The position numbers were made by a program, and so were the translations under genes. This document shows, one piece after another, positions 1 through 11,346 of a DNA stretch of 64,000 nt. Origin of the DNA: Mycobacterium sp. 852002-51961_SCH5331710 (GTDB taxonomy: Bacteria > Actinomycetota > Actinomycetes > Mycobacteriales > Mycobacteriaceae); contig NZ_LZSQ01000128.1 of assembly GCF_001665535.1 (NCBI RefSeq), positions 58,612-122,611 of the forward strand. Reading direction: 5' to 3'. The stretch's first letter is position 1, and every line of letters begins with the position of its first letter. The notes beneath the pieces are model-generated. The model made no database searches and was not told the origin of the DNA. It saw only the letters and a list, made by a program, of their open reading frames with translations.

Positions 1-1
1 T

Positions 2-502
2 GGCGACGTCATCAACTTCCAGCTTTGGCAGTTGCTGGTGTTCATCCCCGTCGCCGCGATACTCGGCGGTCAGGTGGGGTACTGGATCGGGCGCAACGTC
101 GGTACCGCGATGTTCAAGCCCGACGCCCGATTCCTCAAGCAGAAGTACCTCGACGAGGCTCACGTGTTCTTCGAGCAGCGGGGACCGTTCGCGATCGTCA
201 TCGCGCGATTCGTGCCGATTGTGCGCACACTCGCACCGATCACGGCGGGCGCGGCCAGGATGAGCTACGCGGCGTTCACATTATTCAACGTGATCGGCGC
301 CGTCGTGTGGGGCGTCGGCCTGACGCTGCTCGGCTACTGGCTCGGCCGGTTCGAGGTCATCCAGAAGCTGCTCGAACCGATCGTGGTCGCGATCGTCGTG
401 GTCTCGGTGCTGCCGATGTTCATCGAGTGGTACAAGCGGCGGCGCGCGGCCAAACGAGCCGACATCGCGACGCCCCCGCTGGAAACCGGCGAGCAGGGTT
501 AA
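2..502 (+). CDS. DedA family membrane protein (5' end outside window)
   Basis: The frame is open from base 2, so the start lies upstream of the window. The visible 166 residues hold the DedA core: a glycine-rich YWIGRNVG segment, the family signature around IARFVPIVRTLAPITAG, and two or three strongly hydrophobic helices, ending in a basic cytosolic tail (WYKRRRAAKR). DedA proteins are polytopic inner-membrane proteins linked to membrane homeostasis and probably lipid scrambling or proton-coupled transport; the exact substrate here is unknown. The gene converges on nhaA with a 4-base overlap of ends. M. tuberculosis Rv0364 is the remembered equivalent, and it also lies beside a GH76 gene. Family assignment is firm; the role is not. 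Confidence 0.88.
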   Translation, partial: GDVINFQLWQLLVFIPVAAILGGQVGYWIGRNVGTAMFKPDARFLKQKYLDEAHVFFEQRGPFAIVIARFVPIVRTLAPITAGAARMSYAAFTLFNVIGAVVWGVGLTLLGYWLGRFEVIQKLLEPIVVAIVVVSVLPMFIEWYKRRRAAKRADIATPPLETGEQG

Positions 503-2352
503 CGACCGGGCCGGCTGCTCTCGAGTGCTCGGATCAAGCTGGCCGCATCCCACGGACCCTTGTGCCGCTTGCCGTTGACGAAGAACGTCGGCGTCGAGTT
601 CAGGTCCATCAGCTCCGCGTCCTGCGCATCGTCCTGGACGTGGTGCAGCACCGCCGACGGGTGCACGCGCACGTCCTGGTCGAATCGCTCGATGTCGCAA
701 CCCGCAGCCACGGCGTAGCGGTACATGTCCGACCACTCGAGGTCGTCCTGGTGGCCGAACAGTTCGCGGGCCATCTCCCAGAACCTGTCCTGCAGCGAGG
801 CCGCCTCGCTCGCCCGTGCGGCATCGAAGGCCCGGGGATGGGCGCGCTCCAGCGGTAGATGACGCCACACGTAGCGCAGTTCGCTGCCGAAGTGCGCGCG
901 CACCTCGTCGATCGCCCCGGTCGCCCGGCTGCAGAACGGGCACTCGAAGTCGCCGTATTCCACGAGCGTCAGCTGGGCGTCGGGCTCACCCTTGATGTGG
1001 TCGCGGTCCGGATCGATCGGCCTAAGCAGCTTCAGCCCGACCGGCTCCGGCGGGCTGAGCCAGTCGGTGAGACGGAAGATCAGCCAACCCACGAGGAACG
1101 CGACCACCGATGCGATCAGCACACCGATGATCGCCTGCTCTTTGCGACCAGGATCGTCGATCGCGATGTCGACGATGAAAAGCGAGATGGTGAAACCGAT
1201 TCCGGACAGCGCGGCACCGCCGGCGATCCGGCGCAGGGCCAAGCCGGGCGCCAGCGCACCCAACCCGGTGCGTTGCATGAACCATGTCGCGGCGGTGATG
1301 CCGACGAACTTGCCGAACACCAGGCCGGCGACGATGCCCCACGTCAGCGGCGAGCGCAGCGCCGCCGAAACGCTCTCGGCGTCCAGTTGGACACCGGCGT
1401 TGACGAGGGCGAACAGCGGCAGCACCAGAAACGACACGTACGGGCCGACGCTGGTCTGCAGCCGTTCGTTGATCGAGATCGAGTCCCGCAGACCGCGAGT
1501 CACCTCACGGGCGTAGCGCGAGTTCGGCGACTGCCGGAACGCCCGGATGCGCGCGACGACCTCCTCGACCTGGCTGCGCTCGGGCGAGTACACCGGGATC
1601 AGCAGCGCCACTGCCACGCCGGCCAGCGTCGGGTGCACTCCGGCCATGTACATGCTCACCCACAGCGAGAAGCCGAGCGCGGCGTAGGCGGGCCCGCGCG
1701 CGGCGGGCAACAATCGCACCGACGCGATGGCCGCGATCAGCGCGATGGAAATGACCAGCGGCACAACGTCGATGCGGTCGGAGTAGAACAGCGCGATCAC
1801 GCACAGCGCGCCGACGTCGTCGACGACGGCCAGCGTCAGCAAGAACGTCCGCAACCGGGACGGGAACATCGGCTTGATGATCGCCAGGGCGCCGATCAGG
1901 AACGCGGTGTCGGTGGAGATCACGACACCCCACGCCTGCGCGTTGTCACCGGAGGGGTTGAACAGCAGGAAGATCGCCGCGGGCACCGCAAGACCGGCGA
2001 TCGCCGCCACCACGGGCACCGCCGCGCGTGCTCGGTCGGTGAGCTCACCGATGGCGAACTCGTGCTTGACCTCCAGGCCGACGATGAAGAAGAAAAACGC
2101 CATCAGGCCGTCGTTGACCAAGTGTTTGACGGTCAACTCGAAACGGCTTTCGGCGAAGGTGAACCCGACGTGGGTGTCGAGCAGCGTCCAATAGCTGTGT
2201 GCCCACGGCGAATTCGCCCACAGCAGCGCGGCGAGCGTGAAGAGCAGCAGCAGACCGGCCGCGGTGTTCTCGCTCGTCTTGGCGGATTTGGCGTCGCTGG
2301 TGAACCGAGCGGGCAGCAGGCGGGCGATCCGCGGGCCGGTCTCTGTGCTCAC
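499..2352 (-). CDS. nhaA: NhaA Na+/H+ antiporter fused to a DsbA-like thioredoxin domain
   Basis: The product has 617 residues. Residues 30-420 form the multi-helix NhaA antiporter, with the conserved acidic pair VDD (D178, D179) and D148 in STDTAF, the residues that bind Na+ or H+ in E. coli NhaA. The last ~150 residues are a DsbA/thioredoxin-like fold with the redox motif CPFC at 471-474 and a cis-proline segment (NSTPTFFVNG) near 590. Such NhaA-thioredoxin fusions occur in actinobacteria; what the redox domain does is unknown. The start is GTG at 2352, whose GTGA overlaps the stop of the upstream GH76 gene. Residues upstream of it in the longer frame are low-complexity Arg/Gly and are unlikely to be translated. 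The pair is probably translationally coupled. Confidence 0.92.
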   Translation of the reverse strand: MSTETGPRIARLLPARFTSDAKSAKTSENTAAGLLLLFTLAALLWANSPWAHSYWTLLDTHVGFTFAESRFELTVKHLVNDGLMAFFFFIVGLEVKHEFAIGELTDRARAAVPVVAAIAGLAVPAAIFLLFNPSGDNAQAWGVVISTDTAFLIGALAIIKPMFPSRLRTFLLTLAVVDDVGALCVIALFYSDRIDVVPLVISIALIAAIASVRLLPAARGPAYAALGFSLWVSMYMAGVHPTLAGVAVALLIPVYSPERSQVEEVVARIRAFRQSPNSRYAREVTRGLRDSISINERLQTSVGPYVSFLVLPLFALVNAGVQLDAESVSAALRSPLTWGIVAGLVFGKFVGITAATWFMQRTGLGALAPGLALRRIAGGAALSGIGFTISLFIVDIAIDDPGRKEQAIIGVLIASVVAFLVGWLIFRLTDWLSPPEPVGLKLLRPIDPDRDHIKGEPDAQLTLVEYGDFECPFCSRATGAIDEVRAHFGSELRYVWRHLPLERAHPRAFDAARASEAASLQDRFWEMARELFGHQDDLEWSDMYRYAVAAGCDIERFDQDVRVHPSAVLHHVQDDAQDAELMDLNSTPTFFVNGKRHKGPWDAASLIRALESSRPGR

Positions 2353-3449
2353 GCCCCGGCCACCGCGTGCGCGGCTTCCATCAGCATCCACCCCGACAAC
2401 TGCACCGACAGGTCGCGCTCGGGCACCTCCGAGGCGTTGACCGCTCCCTCCACGAACTGCGCCTGCCCACCGGCGGCGGTGGGGATCTCGGCGGTGCGGT
2501 CCCAGAACGCGCCGAACAGCGGCATCCCGTCGACCACCTGACGGTTCTGCCATGCTGCCTCCGCCGAGGCCAGCACCAGCGAGCGGGCGGTGTCACGCGC
2601 CGCGGAGTCCTCGTCGCCGTTCTGCGGCAGCGTGGTGGCCGTCAGCGCGAGGTAGCGGGCCAGGATGCCGTTGAACAGGCCCCCGTCTCCGCCGCCCGCG
2701 CCCTTGATGACGCCGTCGGTCGCCATGTTCTCGGCGATCGCGGCCACCAGGCGGTGCACCCGGGTGGCGTGCTCGGCGTCGTCGGTGCGCGCCGCGAGTT
2801 CGGTTTCCAGGCCGAGCACCACGCCCTGGCAGTAGGTGTACTGCGCGCGCACGAGCGAGCCGCCCTTGATGCCGTCGAACACCAGATGGGTCTCGGGGTC
2901 GATCAGGGTCTCGTCGATCCAGTCCGACATCTGCTGCGCGCGGCGCAACCGGTCGTAACGCGCCAAAAAGATCGCGGCCGGTCCGTTGGCGGGCGCGTTG
3001 AAGAACTGGTCCTGCTTGCGCCAGGGGATGCCGCCGCCGTCCTCGGGCACCCACGCGTTGACGAACTGGTCGCAGAGTTTCTTCAGCGCCTTGGGCCGCT
3101 CGACCGACGCGAGCGTGGCCGCCCGTTCCAAGGCCAGCGCCAACCAGGCCATGTCGTCGTAGTAGCTGTTGACCCAGGACAGGCTGTTGCGCAACCGGTG
3201 TGCGCGGATCTGGCGCGCTATCGCCTTCTGGCGTTCGGGCCGCGGATCGCGCACTTGGGCGTCGACGAGATTGTCCAGCAGATGCGCCTGCCACCAGTAG
3301 TGCCATGTACCGAACAGCCGGTGCTGCCGCGTCGCCGGCCAGGCGACGACGCCCAGCTGGGTGCCCGGCAGGCCCCACAGGCGTCTGACGTGTCGCTTGG
3401 CGACCGCGGCCTCAGCGCTGGCTGCGCGATTGGCCCAGAGCTGATCCAT
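2349..3449 (-). CDS. Glycoside hydrolase family 76 protein
   Basis: 366 residues, the length expected for a GH76 (alpha-1,6-mannanase-like) alpha/alpha-barrel. The central YYDDMAW carries the paired aspartates used as nucleophile and general acid/base in GH76, and later segments (GGIPWRKQDQFFNAPANGPA; YTYCQGVVLG) match the family. No signal peptide is visible, so it may act in the cytosol or leave by another route. The plausible substrate is mannan of the mycobacterial envelope (lipomannan or phosphatidylinositol mannosides), inferred from the family only. It resembles M. tuberculosis Rv0365c, which also neighbours a DedA gene. It overlaps nhaA by four bases and lies 15 bases downstream of the RNA methylase gene, so these genes probably share a transcript. 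Confidence 0.88.
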   Translation of the reverse strand: MDQLWANRAASAEAAVAKRHVRRLWGLPGTQLGVVAWPATRQHRLFGTWHYWWQAHLLDNLVDAQVRDPRPERQKAIARQIRAHRLRNSLSWVNSYYDDMAWLALALERAATLASVERPKALKKLCDQFVNAWVPEDGGGIPWRKQDQFFNAPANGPAAIFLARYDRLRRAQQMSDWIDETLIDPETHLVFDGIKGGSLVRAQYTYCQGVVLGLETELAARTDDAEHATRVHRLVAAIAENMATDGVIKGAGGGDGGLFNGILARYLALTATTLPQNGDEDSAARDTARSLVLASAEAAWQNRQVVDGMPLFGAFWDRTAEIPTAAGGQAQFVEGAVNASEVPERDLSVQLSGWMLMEAAHAVAGA

Positions 3450-3464
3450 GGTGTCGATCCTGCC

Positions 3465-4115
3465 CTACCAGGCCGCGGAAAGGTCCCCGTGTTGTGTGAT
3501 CCAGGTGTGCATGGCGATGCCCGCGGCGACGCCGGCGTTGATGCTGCGCGTGGAGCCGAACTGGGCGATGGACACGGTCATGGCCGCACCCGCCGTCGCC
3601 TCGGGTGTGATCCCCGGCCCCTCCTGGCCGAAGATCAGCAGGCAGTTCCGCGGCAGCGGAGTGGTCTCGAGGCGCACGGCCCCCGGCACGTTGTCGACGG
3701 CGACGACCGTCAGCCCCGCGTCGGCGGCGTACGCGAGCAGCGCGGCGGTGGTGTCGTGGTGGCGCAGCCGTTGGTAGCGGTCGGTGACCATCGCGCCGCG
3801 GCGGTTCCACCGGCGCCTGCCGACGATGTGCACGGTGTCGACCGCGAACGCGTTCGCGGTGCGCACCACCGCGCCGATGTTCGCGTCGTTGCCGAAGTTC
3901 TCGATCGCGATGTGCAGCGCGTGCCTGCGAGTGTCGATGTCGGCGACGATCGCGTCACGCCGCCAATAACGGTATGCGTCAACGACATTGCGGGTGTCGC
4001 CGTCGCGGAGCAGCTCGGGGTCGTAGCGCGGGTCGTCGGGCGGCGGTCCCTGCCACGGGCCGACGCCGGGCCCCTCGCCCCATTCGGTGGGCCCCGGTTC
4101 CAGCGGTTCAGTCAT
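3465..4115 (-). CDS. SpoU/TrmH-family RNA 2'-O-methyltransferase
   Basis: 216 residues. The SPOUT trefoil-knot motifs are clear: ENFGNDANIGAVVRTANAF (motif 1), LIFGQEGPGI (motif 2) and STRSINAGVAAGIAM (motif 3). These bind S-adenosylmethionine and position the target ribose of tRNA or rRNA. A proline/glycine-rich N-terminal extension of about 40 residues precedes the domain. It corresponds to Rv0380c in M. tuberculosis as remembered. Its ATG overlaps the TGA of the lipoprotein-like gene upstream by eight bases, so the two are likely coupled. The target RNA cannot be told from sequence. Confidence 0.9.
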   Translation of the reverse strand: MTEPLEPGPTEWGEGPGVGPWQGPPPDDPRYDPELLRDGDTRNVVDAYRYWRRDAIVADIDTRRHALHIAIENFGNDANIGAVVRTANAFAVDTVHIVGRRRWNRRGAMVTDRYQRLRHHDTTAALLAYAADAGLTVVAVDNVPGAVRLETTPLPRNCLLIFGQEGPGITPEATAGAAMTVSIAQFGSTRSINAGVAAGIAMHTWITQHGDLSAAW

Positions 4116-5007
4116 CCTTCGTCCACAGCGCGGCGTGGGTGCCGATGAGCGAAACCGTCGCGTACAGCAGCGCGTTGTTGATCTCGCCTTGGGTGCACAG
4201 CGATGCCTTCACCTGCACGGAGTCACGGGAGGCGTCGGGAAGCACCAGAATCGAGGCGCCGTAGACGTCGCACGCGTGGCTGAGCCCCGGCGGGGGCAGC
4301 GTCGGAGCGACCAGCACCATCGCGGGGCCCCCGCGCTGCTGCGAGACCTCACGGTATTGCTCTGCCAGCCCGCTGATTTCGAGCCCGAGCAGCATGTAGC
4401 CGTTGCCGGTGAACGCGCCCGGGTCGCCCAGGACCGTGGGGTCGAGCATGGCGCCGTCGCCGCGGAAGGCGTCGAGGCTCGTGGTGCGCAGCGACAGTCC
4501 GGTGTCGTTGTCCCTGACTGCGGGCAGCCCGACGGGGAACGCGGCGGGATGGGCGACGGTGGTGCCCGGTGTCCGGTCGCGTGGCGAGTACGCGTACACG
4601 CCGCGTACCTGCACCTGGTCGCGCGCCGGTCCGATGCACACGGTGCCGGTGAGGCGATCGGGGGCGGGGGCCGAGAGAGGTTGCAAGTCAAGGTTTGTCA
4701 CGTCGCGACAGCTACCGAGCGCGTTGGCCTCGATCGGGTGCGCCAGGGCCCCGTACAGGCCGAAGCGGATGTCCTCGGGTTTGGCGTGCGGCCCGCCGGC
4801 CTCCGAGGGCGAGGCGTCGACGTCGAAGAGCGCGTAGTCGCCCTCGAAGCGAAGGTTCGACACCGACATGTTCCAGCCCAGCGTCGCCAGCGATTCGCCG
4901 ATGGTCGCGGTTTGCGCGGCGTAGGGATGGGCCGACGCGTCGTCCTTGGAGCATGCGGATGCCGCGATGACGAGGACCGCGGTCAGCACCGCGATCAGCG
5001 TGCGCAC
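4108..5007 (-). CDS. Putative secreted lipoprotein of unknown function
   Basis: 299 residues starting with a typical export signal: MRTLIAVLTAVLVIAASAC. The Cys at 19 lies in ASAC, a weak lipobox because the -3 position is Ala rather than Leu, so lipidation is possible but not certain. The mature part contains scattered cysteines (SCRDV, TVCIG, HACDV, SLCTQ) suggesting two disulfides. No catalytic motif is recognised. Length and position match the uncharacterised Rv0381c upstream of Rv0380c in M. tuberculosis. It overlaps the RNA methylase gene by 8 bases. Confidence 0.75.
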   Translation of the reverse strand: MRTLIAVLTAVLVIAASACSKDDASAHPYAAQTATIGESLATLGWNMSVSNLRFEGDYALFDVDASPSEAGGPHAKPEDIRFGLYGALAHPIEANALGSCRDVTNLDLQPLSAPAPDRLTGTVCIGPARDQVQVRGVYAYSPRDRTPGTTVAHPAAFPVGLPAVRDNDTGLSLRTTSLDAFRGDGAMLDPTVLGDPGAFTGNGYMLLGLEISGLAEQYREVSQQRGGPAMVLVAPTLPPPGLSHACDVYGASILVLPDASRDSVQVKASLCTQGEINNALLYATVSLIGTHAALWTKDD

Positions 5008-5019
5008 GTATTCGGTGCC

Positions 5020-5796
5020 CTATGTCCGGCCACGGCCCCTACCCACGATTTTGGTCATGGCGCGCACCAGGTTTCGCGGCACCACGCGGCCGCCGGTGGT
5101 GAGCACCTTGTACTGGACCCCGGGCACGATCACGACCTTGCCTTTGGCGACGTCGGCCATCGTCTCTCGGACGACGTCGTCGACCTCGAGCCAGAACCAC
5201 GACGGCGTGCCGTCCATGTCGATGCCCGCACGCTGGTGGAACTCGGTGCGGACGAAGCCCGGGCAGAGGGCGTGAACCCCGACCCCGGTGCCGCCCAGGC
5301 CGTTGGCGAGGCCCTCCGAGAACGCGATCACCCACGCCTTGGACGCCGAGTACGTCGAACCGCGCCCGGGCAGCAACCCGGCCACGCTGGCGACGTTGAT
5401 CACCGTGCCGCGCCCGGCGTCCAGCATCGGGGGCAGCGCAGCATGCGTCAGCTGCATGACGGCGGTGACGTTGACGTCGAGCTGCGACTGCAGCAGCGAG
5501 AAGTGCGAGCTCCAGAACTCCCCGGAGGTGCCGAACCCGGCGTTGTTGACCAGGACCTGCACGCCCTCGGCGAGCCGGTCGGCCACCTTCGCCCGATCGG
5601 AGGCCTCGGCCAGGTCGGCGGTGAGCACCTCGACGGCCGCTCCAGCTTCGTCGTGCAGTTCGGCGGCCAGGCGCTCGAGCCTGGCGCCGTCGCGGGCGAC
5701 GAGGACGAGATCATGGCCGTCGCGGGCGAACCTGCGCGCGAAGCCCGTACCGATGCCGGACGTCGGTCCGGTGATCAGGGCGACGGGGCGAGACAT
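5020..5796 (-). CDS. Short-chain dehydrogenase/reductase
   Basis: 258 residues, a classical SDR. The nucleotide-binding TGPTSGIG is at the N terminus, NNAG around residue 88, the catalytic Ser in NVASVAG and YSASK (Tyr-Lys pair) near 148-152, followed by CPGFVRTEF. The C-terminal basic tail (MTKIVGRGRGR) is unusual for soluble SDRs and resembles that of mycobacterial SDRs acting on lipids. The basic residue in the N-terminal loop suggests NADP(H), but the substrate is unknown. It is 12 bases upstream of the lipoprotein-like gene in the same orientation. In M. tuberculosis this position is remembered as holding pyrE (Rv0382c); no orotate phosphoribosyltransferase is visible here. Confidence 0.88.
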   Translation of the reverse strand: MSRPVALITGPTSGIGTGFARRFARDGHDLVLVARDGARLERLAAELHDEAGAAVEVLTADLAEASDRAKVADRLAEGVQVLVNNAGFGTSGEFWSSHFSLLQSQLDVNVTAVMQLTHAALPPMLDAGRGTVINVASVAGLLPGRGSTYSASKAWVIAFSEGLANGLGGTGVGVHALCPGFVRTEFHQRAGIDMDGTPSWFWLEVDDVVRETMADVAKGKVVIVPGVQYKVLTTGGRVVPRNLVRAMTKIVGRGRGRT

Positions 5797-5850
5797 GGGT
5801 TCAGGGTACTTCCCGCGGTCGCGAGCCCCCGCGCCGCCGGAAGGGAGCGA

Positions 5851-6678
5851 TTACCGCTGGTAGTGCGGCGACTGCCGGCCGTTTCGCGACGGCGGTTGCC
5901 GCCTGGCGTCCGGGCGAGGAGGTGGTTGCTGCGGATAACGCGCGGCTTCGGGCCGTGGCGGAGCGTCGGGTGCCGGCTCCCCGCGGCCTGCCGCCGGGGT
6001 GAGTGGACGGCTCGGCGATCCGCTCCGCCGGGCCAACGCGCCCTGGCTGCTCTGGCTGGCCATCGCCTGCGGGGTCGGCGGCAGCACGCGCAGCAGATCG
6101 TTGAACTGACGCACGGTGCGCAGACCCTCGTCCCACTGCGCGCGGGTGCTGGTGACCGGCATCGAGACCAGCGTCCAGTGCTCCTCGTTCCACATGATCT
6201 CGGCGCAGTCCGGTGCGGTGTGGGCGAAGGTCACCATGCGCCGGTCGCACGCGCGCCGCGCCGCGTCGAGGTTGGTGGAGTACACCATCCGCGGGCCGAT
6301 CGCGCCGAGCAGCCAGATGTCGTTCTCGCGCGGCTCCTTGATGCCCTTGAGCCGCAGGTCGACGACCACATTGGTGCCGACCTTGCGGTGCAGCGCGATC
6401 ACCGTCGCGACGTCCTCGAGGTCGAAGATGAACACCGCCTCGCCGCGGATCTGGCCGAGCACGACGTTCTTGGCGCTGACGTCGCCGACGGTCGACATCA
6501 CCCCGCGCTTCCAGCGCTTGACGATGTCGTGCGATTCGTGTTCGTAGTCGAAGCCGTGCGACTTCGCCCACGACTTGCGCCGGCGGCCCAGCCCGCGTCG
6601 ACGGTCGATGTCGACATACAGCAGCACGGCCGCGCCGACGAAGCACAGCGCGGACAGCGTGAACCAAAGCGGGACCAT
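5851..6678 (-). CDS. Membrane-anchored conserved protein with proline-rich tail (Rv0383c-like)
   Basis: 275 residues. Residues 3-22 form one hydrophobic helix (LWFTLSALCFVGAAVLLYV), followed by a basic stretch (DRRRGLGRRRK), so the bulk is probably cytosolic. Residues ~40-190 form a folded domain of unknown function, with conserved-looking blocks RGEAVFIFDLEDVATVIAL and RRMVTFAHTAPDC. The last ~75 residues are Pro/Arg/Ser-rich and probably disordered. The remembered counterpart is Rv0383c. No function can be assigned. ATG at 6678 gives the natural start. Confidence 0.78.
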   Translation of the reverse strand: MVPLWFTLSALCFVGAAVLLYVDIDRRRGLGRRRKSWAKSHGFDYEHESHDIVKRWKRGVMSTVGDVSAKNVVLGQIRGEAVFIFDLEDVATVIALHRKVGTNVVVDLRLKGIKEPRENDIWLLGAIGPRMVYSTNLDAARRACDRRMVTFAHTAPDCAEIMWNEEHWTLVSMPVTSTRAQWDEGLRTVRQFNDLLRVLPPTPQAMASQSSQGALARRSGSPSRPLTPAAGRGEPAPDAPPRPEAARYPQQPPPRPDARRQPPSRNGRQSPHYQR

Positions 6679-6781
6679 TGCGTCCTAGCCTACTTGCAGG
6701 TAGCCCTCAAATCCGAACTCGAGCGGATCACAGCCCCATCACATAGCGTCCAACGGCCCCGGCCGGCCCGCGATGCCGCGC

Positions 6782-8119
6782 TCAGCCGCCGGGGAAACTG
6801 GCCGCGGCCAACTCGAGGATCTCGGCGCGGTCCGCGGCCAGGATGAAACCCTCCTCGATCGTCCTGTCCAGCGCCGCGGTGAAACGTTCGAGGTAGTCGG
6901 CCTTACCGCCGGGATAGAGCCTGCCCAACGCCTCGTCGCCGAAGACCTCGCCCGAGCCGAAGATGAACGACATCGAGCTCTCGCCGGGAGCAAGCCCCGA
7001 GAGGCGAGCGGTCGGCACGTCCACCCAGGGCGTGCGGACGCCGCCCCTGGCAAGACCGTTGGCGTCGAGTTCGGGCGTCACCGGGTCGGATCCGGTCAAC
7101 GCGATCGGCGGCGCCGAGGACGCGGGCCTGCCGGTGCGCACCCAGTCGTTCAGGTGGGCGACCGCGGCCTGCAACACATAGTGGTGCTGTGGCCCGAAGT
7201 TGATGTTGTACGAGAGCTTCTCGCCCATGAGCTCGTTGGTCGGCGCGAATGCCGCCGCGAGGTCGGCCAGCGGTGCGCACCCGCTGTCCATGACACTGCC
7301 GATGATCGTGTAGTTGTCCGCGTGGGCGGCACCGGGTATCTCCCAGGTCCGCAGCCGGTCGTGATCGGGTTGGCGCACAGCGTGATACCCCACCCGAAAG
7401 CCGCCGACCAGGTCGGTCTCGGTGATGAACGCCAGGACCGGGACGCGGGGGTCGGGCCGGAACGGGACAGCTTGCTGGGTTGACTCGTCCCCCTCGAACA
7501 GGTTCGCGCCGTCCAGCGGCGCGCTGGTACCGAACCGCGAGTGCACGAGGAATCCGTCGTACACGGCGGCGTCCGGATCGATCTCGTTGATGTAGGTCGA
7601 CAGGAAGACGGCCGATTGCGACTCCCCGACACCGAGCACGATCTGCGGGCGCAGCCCGTCGATGGCGCCTTCGCGGACCAGGCGCCCCACCTGCGTGTAG
7701 ATGTCGTAGGAGTACTCGTCTCCCGGATGATGCAATCGCGAATAGCGTTCGGGATCCTGTGTTTTCAGCGACATGTCGATGCCGACCAGGCTCGTGCCGC
7801 CCTCGACGCCCACCCGTTGGGCCGACACCCCCACGTAGGCGTAACCCGAGCGGGCGATCTCCCGATGCGCCATCAACCACACCGCGGGGGTATCCAACCC
7901 ACCGCTGACGTTGAGCCATTCGACGATCACGGCGCCGTTGAACAGCGCGGGATCGACCGGGAGCACGACCACGATGCGGGTGGTGTAGTCGGCCGTGGCG
8001 TCGGTCGCATACGACCTGGCGGTGCCGGAGACGAAGAACTCCTCGGCGCCGTAACCCAGCGTGGCCAGGTCGTATGCCCCGAGGAGCAGGTTGGGCTTAC
8101 CGGGAACGGATGTGATCAC
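6782..8119 (-). CDS. Alpha/beta-hydrolase domain protein (Abhydrolase_10 type)
   Basis: 445 residues, the usual size for this family of large, mostly uncharacterised alpha/beta hydrolases. The likely nucleophile elbow is GVGESQSA (GxSxS near residue 168) and a His for the triad is probably in EIPGAAHADNY. There is no signal peptide. The family acts on ester-like substrates, but the substrate here is unknown. It is separated from clpB by a long perfect hairpin and lies downstream of it in the same orientation, so it probably has its own promoter in or after that spacer. Confidence 0.8.
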   Translation of the reverse strand: MITSVPGKPNLLLGAYDLATLGYGAEEFFVSGTARSYATDATADYTTRIVVVLPVDPALFNGAVIVEWLNVSGGLDTPAVWLMAHREIARSGYAYVGVSAQRVGVEGGTSLVGIDMSLKTQDPERYSRLHHPGDEYSYDIYTQVGRLVREGAIDGLRPQIVLGVGESQSAVFLSTYINEIDPDAAVYDGFLVHSRFGTSAPLDGANLFEGDESTQQAVPFRPDPRVPVLAFITETDLVGGFRVGYHAVRQPDHDRLRTWEIPGAAHADNYTIIGSVMDSGCAPLADLAAAFAPTNELMGEKLSYNINFGPQHHYVLQAAVAHLNDWVRTGRPASSAPPIALTGSDPVTPELDANGLARGGVRTPWVDVPTARLSGLAPGESSMSFIFGSGEVFGDEALGRLYPGGKADYLERFTAALDRTIEEGFILAADRAEILELAAASFPGG

Positions 8120-8135
8120 GTCCCCATCTTGCGGC

Positions 8136-8177
8136 TTCGGCGTGCTCGTTCACGTCAAAGCGAACGAGCACGCCGAA
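8136..8177 (-). terminator. Perfect 16-bp hairpin after clpB
   Basis: A perfect inverted repeat, with arms 8136-8151 and 8162-8177 (TTCGGCGTGCTCGTTC and its complement) and a 10-base loop, lies nine bases beyond the clpB stop. No T-run follows, as is common for mycobacterial terminators. It would end the clpB transcript before the hydrolase gene. Confidence 0.7.
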
Positions 8178-8185
8178 AACCCTTC

Positions 8186-10732
<2,547 letters not shown>

Positions 10733-10800
10733 GACACCTTCCCTTTCTTAGGTACGTGAGCTTGGCAAAAATGCTTGTCGCATACATCAACGTCGTCAAT

Positions 10801-10821
10801 CTTGAGTCTGTTCCGCTCAAG
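10801..10821. promoter_or_regulatory. HAIR element (HspR operator) upstream of clpB
   Basis: CTTGAG at 10801-10806 and CTCAAG at 10816-10821 form the inverted repeat known as HAIR (CTTGAGT-N7-ACTCAAG), with the correct 9-base spacing between hexamers. One flanking base deviates (G instead of A before CTCAAG). The MerR-family repressor HspR, encoded at 17036-17440, binds such sites. Confidence 0.88.
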
Positions 10822-10924
10822 TCTAGTCAATTTCTCTCGCCTCCCGCACGCACTTCTCGACAGACCGGACAACACGCCGCGCAGCTGTCACAATTTTCAC
10901 AGCTGTATCAGCGAGGCTGGACGC

Positions 10925-11344
10925 ATGCGTCGGCTTATCGCGATACTCGCGGGCTTCGCGGTGAGCCTGAGCGGGGTCGCACCGACGGCGTCGGCCGTTC
11001 CCGCGGCCTCGGTCAGCGACGAGGATCAGGTCCGCGCCGTACTCGACGGGATGAACGGCGCCTACAACCGCGAGGACTTTGCATCGTTCGCCGCGCACGT
11101 CTGCGCGCCGATGCGCCTGTCCGCGGGCTTCGCGGCCGAGTGGTACGCCAACCGGCGGGCCGACGGTCCGACGCAGATCACCGTGAGCTCGGTGAGGGTC
11201 GCCGGCGAGCCCAGCCTGACGGCCGCGGCCACGGTTCGGTTCGCGGCCGCCAACAAAGCCGAGGCCAAGATCTTCGACATCGACTTCCTGCGCGAAGGCA
11301 GCGAGTGGAAGGCCTGCCGGTACCACCCGGCGCGAGCCATCTGA
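10925..11344 (+). CDS. Small secreted protein, NTF2-like fold possible
   Basis: 139 residues. Residues 1-26 are a signal peptide ending near ASAVPA. The mature part (SDEDQVRAVLDGMNGAYNREDFASFAAHVC and a C-terminal WKACRYH) has the pattern of small exported NTF2/lumazine-binding-like proteins common in mycobacteria (DUF4878-type). The two cysteines could pair. ATG at 10925 was chosen because the hydrophobic signal begins there; the longer frame from 10775 runs through the clpB promoter. The next gene starts two bases after its stop, suggesting one transcript. Function unknown. Confidence 0.72.
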   Translation: MRRLIAILAGFAVSLSGVAPTASAVPAASVSDEDQVRAVLDGMNGAYNREDFASFAAHVCAPMRLSAGFAAEWYANRRADGPTQITVSSVRVAGEPSLTAAATVRFAAANKAEAKIFDIDFLREGSEWKACRYHPARAI

Positions 11345-11346
11345 TC

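Noticed and set aside
4087..6846. Open frame of 919 codons on the + strand
   Set aside because: Lies opposite four plausible genes and has only shadow composition.
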